From NCBI RefSeq assembly GCF_040939455.1, contig NC_134117.1, positions 52,649,001-52,713,000 on the forward strand: a stretch of DNA of 64,000 nt, in the 5' to 3' direction. The number at the start of each line of letters is the position of its first letter. Position 1 is the first letter of the stretch. This DNA comes from Microcebus murinus. Lineage: Eukaryota; Chordata; Mammalia; Primates; Cheirogaleidae. The position numbers and the translations under genes were made by a program. The notes below the pieces were generated by a model that made no database searches, had not been told where the DNA came from, and worked only from the letters and a program-made list of their open reading frames with translations. Below, piece by piece: positions 62,060 through 64,000 of this stretch.

Positions 62060-63750
62060 ACATACGCTCCTAATGAATATTACGTTATTTGTTTCTTTCT
62101 GAAGACGCCTTTTTGTTTTGTTTTTATAAGAAAAGGTGTTCTTATGATAAAACAGTCTGAGCACTACAAAAGAGAGAGTAAACAGCACAGAAATCTCACA
62201 CCCAGAGACAGTCCCTGTGGCTGATGTATTTGTCATGCTCCCTGCCTGCCACATGCCCTCGGCCCAAAGATTTCGGCTGGGGTAGACAGTTCCTTGCACT
62301 TCCAAAGCCCCTTCAAGCCTGCCCACCCAGAACTCTCTTGATTTCCTTTCTCTGGAGCCACAAGCAGAACAACCCAGAACTGTGGGAGTGGAGAAACACT
62401 CAACCAGTGGGGAGGGGCAAACAGCAGTCAGCACCCCATCTCATGTGGGGCAAATCTCAGGTTCATGCTGCACTTTTCTCAGAGGGTCCCCAGCAGGATA
62501 GAACCCCCAGTTGCCCACACTAAAACTAGCCCATTAATGCACCCAATTCTTGCTTTTTCTCCCATCCCTATTTCACATTCCTCATTCTCTCACTTCTGCT
62601 TCCTGGCATCCCCTCCCTAATAATAAACTCCCTAAATCCAAGTCCTGTCTTAGGGTATGCTTTCAGGACCAGGAGGATCCAAAAATGTTAGTGACCATCT
62701 CATTGAGAGATATAGATCTCAATGATAAACCTATGTAATTTCGCATAAAGAGGAACATACTACATATGTGTTCAAAAACCTTTTTTGTTACAGTAGGCAT
62801 TGAACATATTTCCATGCCAATAAATAAAACCCTAAGCACACTTTTTAATGTCTACACAGCATGCCACTGCAGGTGTGTCTCGTCTTTGATTTAATTTACT
62901 TAATCTACGGGCATCCAGATGGTTTCAGACGTGCACTGTGATGTACGTGCTCAGGCTCAGTCTGTGCAAGCGTGCAGATGGCCCCCTTTGAAAACATTCT
63001 GAGATGTGTGATTGCATTGTGTGTTTGATCAGTTCTTCTAGAGTTTTAATAGCGGTCAATACTAATCTGAGCAGTTTAGAGGCTTGTAAGAAATCTATCT
63101 TTCCTCCCTTTTTGAAAACCAGGACATTTGCCCATCTTCAGTTTCCTAGCACCTCCATCATTCTCTGTAATTTCCCCTAAGGCAATGATTACATCTGCAA
63201 ATACCTCCCGGTCCCTGGGATGTGATTTGTTTGGGCTTCAATGGGGTGAGCTCATTGTAGGTGGCTCGATCTCTTTTTCTTATCATTCGCTTATCTTGGG
63301 TCTCAATTTCCTCCCTATGCTCTTTATTTCACAATTTGAAGTAAAATTACCTGTGCCCCACTCTGCCCGCCCTTGAGCCCCAAGCCTGAGCAGCTTCCTT
63401 CTTGTCTTCCTTACTTGGAGCTCTGAAAGCTCTTTGCTCTGTCTTTGACAATTTTCCCCTGGTCCATTCACTGGAGCTTCAGTGCTTTGCTAACACTATT
63501 CTTACAGACCCTGCCAATCTTCCAGATGCCTCTCGGGTTATGCATTCCTCCTTGCATCTTTTGTGTGTGTGCTTTTCAAACCCTAGCTCATTGGAAAGCT
63601 ACAAGTGCAACCCTCCAAAGATTTTCTATAAAACGCCCTCTTCTTTCTTGACAGCAGTGTTTGCAATTATTGGAATTTCAGGGTTTTATCATCTCTTACA
63701 GCAGCTTTCTCACTCTGGCATGAATTTGTACAACATATCCTGTCTTGTTT
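62060..63750. other. right-edge unique sequence, no gene recognised
   Basis: No exon or clear repeat was supported. A search for an NPFFR1 first exon of the ATG-NNN-G-GT form gave no convincing hit. Confidence 0.4.
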
Positions 63751-63860
63751 TATCCTCACAGGTATGCTGTGAGCCAGCTGAATATAAGTTCATCCATTCA
63801 ACAGATGGGTAACCAGTAGCACAGAAAGGTTTAGGGACCATCTCAAAGACACCCAGCAAG
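63750..63860 (-). repeat. MIR fragment
   Basis: 'ttatcctcacaggtatgctg' and 'gacacccagcaagccagtgg' are reverse-strand MIR. Confidence 0.55.
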
Positions 63861-64000
63861 CCAGTGGACCAGCCCTCAGCACTCCACTTTCTTGGCCTAA
63901 ATATAGTTTCCCTTGCCCACAATGGCTAAAACAGGGTCTACCCTCCGCCCCCATAAGACTGGAGCAAGCAGCCTTATGCCTTGGGCCACTAGCCCTTAAA

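Noticed and set aside
63125..63135. ATGGAG followed by GT on the minus strand near the right edge
   Set aside because: Gives phase 0 while NPFFR1 exon 2 needs phase 1, and GTGCTA is a poor donor.

Overview
This is nuclear DNA from a primate, most likely a strepsirrhine of the mouse-lemur type. Split genes with GT-AG introns, MIR, L2 and MaLR fossils and abundant Alu elements make it a primate genome. Most Alus are the lemur form, with an extended A/T-rich linker (around TTAATTGGCCAACTA) and a 'cctagcactctggg' variant of the Alu body. A 5'-truncated L1 with a strepsirrhine-type 3' end, a 241-bp TTAA-flanked piggyBac-like MITE and a 212-bp hAT-like MITE also fit Microcebus, where recent DNA-transposon activity is known. 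The species is inferred, not proven.

Two genes are present, both on the minus strand. (1) PPA1, cytosolic inorganic pyrophosphatase: exons 1-8 lie between 26115 and 325 (start codon at 26113-26115, CpG-island promoter above it). They encode residues 1-241 plus two bases of codon 242. The last ~48 residues lie beyond the left edge. (2) NPFFR1, neuropeptide FF receptor 1 (a rhodopsin-family GPCR): coding exons 2, 3 and 4 are at 49702-50016, 44146-44245 and 40244-41120. They encode everything except the first two residues and one base of the third codon. The short first exon was not found in the window. The order and orientation match human 10q22.1 (PPA1 then NPFFR1).

Layout: 1-26.5 kb, PPA1 with Alu-packed introns; 26.5-40.2 kb, intergenic, repeats only (Alu, L1, L2, MIR, MaLR-like); 40.2-50.0 kb, NPFFR1 coding exons with two introns; 50-64 kb, probable NPFFR1 5' intron/upstream sequence with a hAT MITE, an L2, a small CpG-rich segment carrying a CTCF-like site, and an antisense L1 split by an Alu. 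No tRNA, rRNA, CRISPR or bacterial-type features are seen. The two genes have no shared pathway; they are ordinary neighbours.

Exon boundaries were set by reading codons across GT-AG sites and comparing with remembered human proteins. Repeat family names are from recognition and were not checked against a library.
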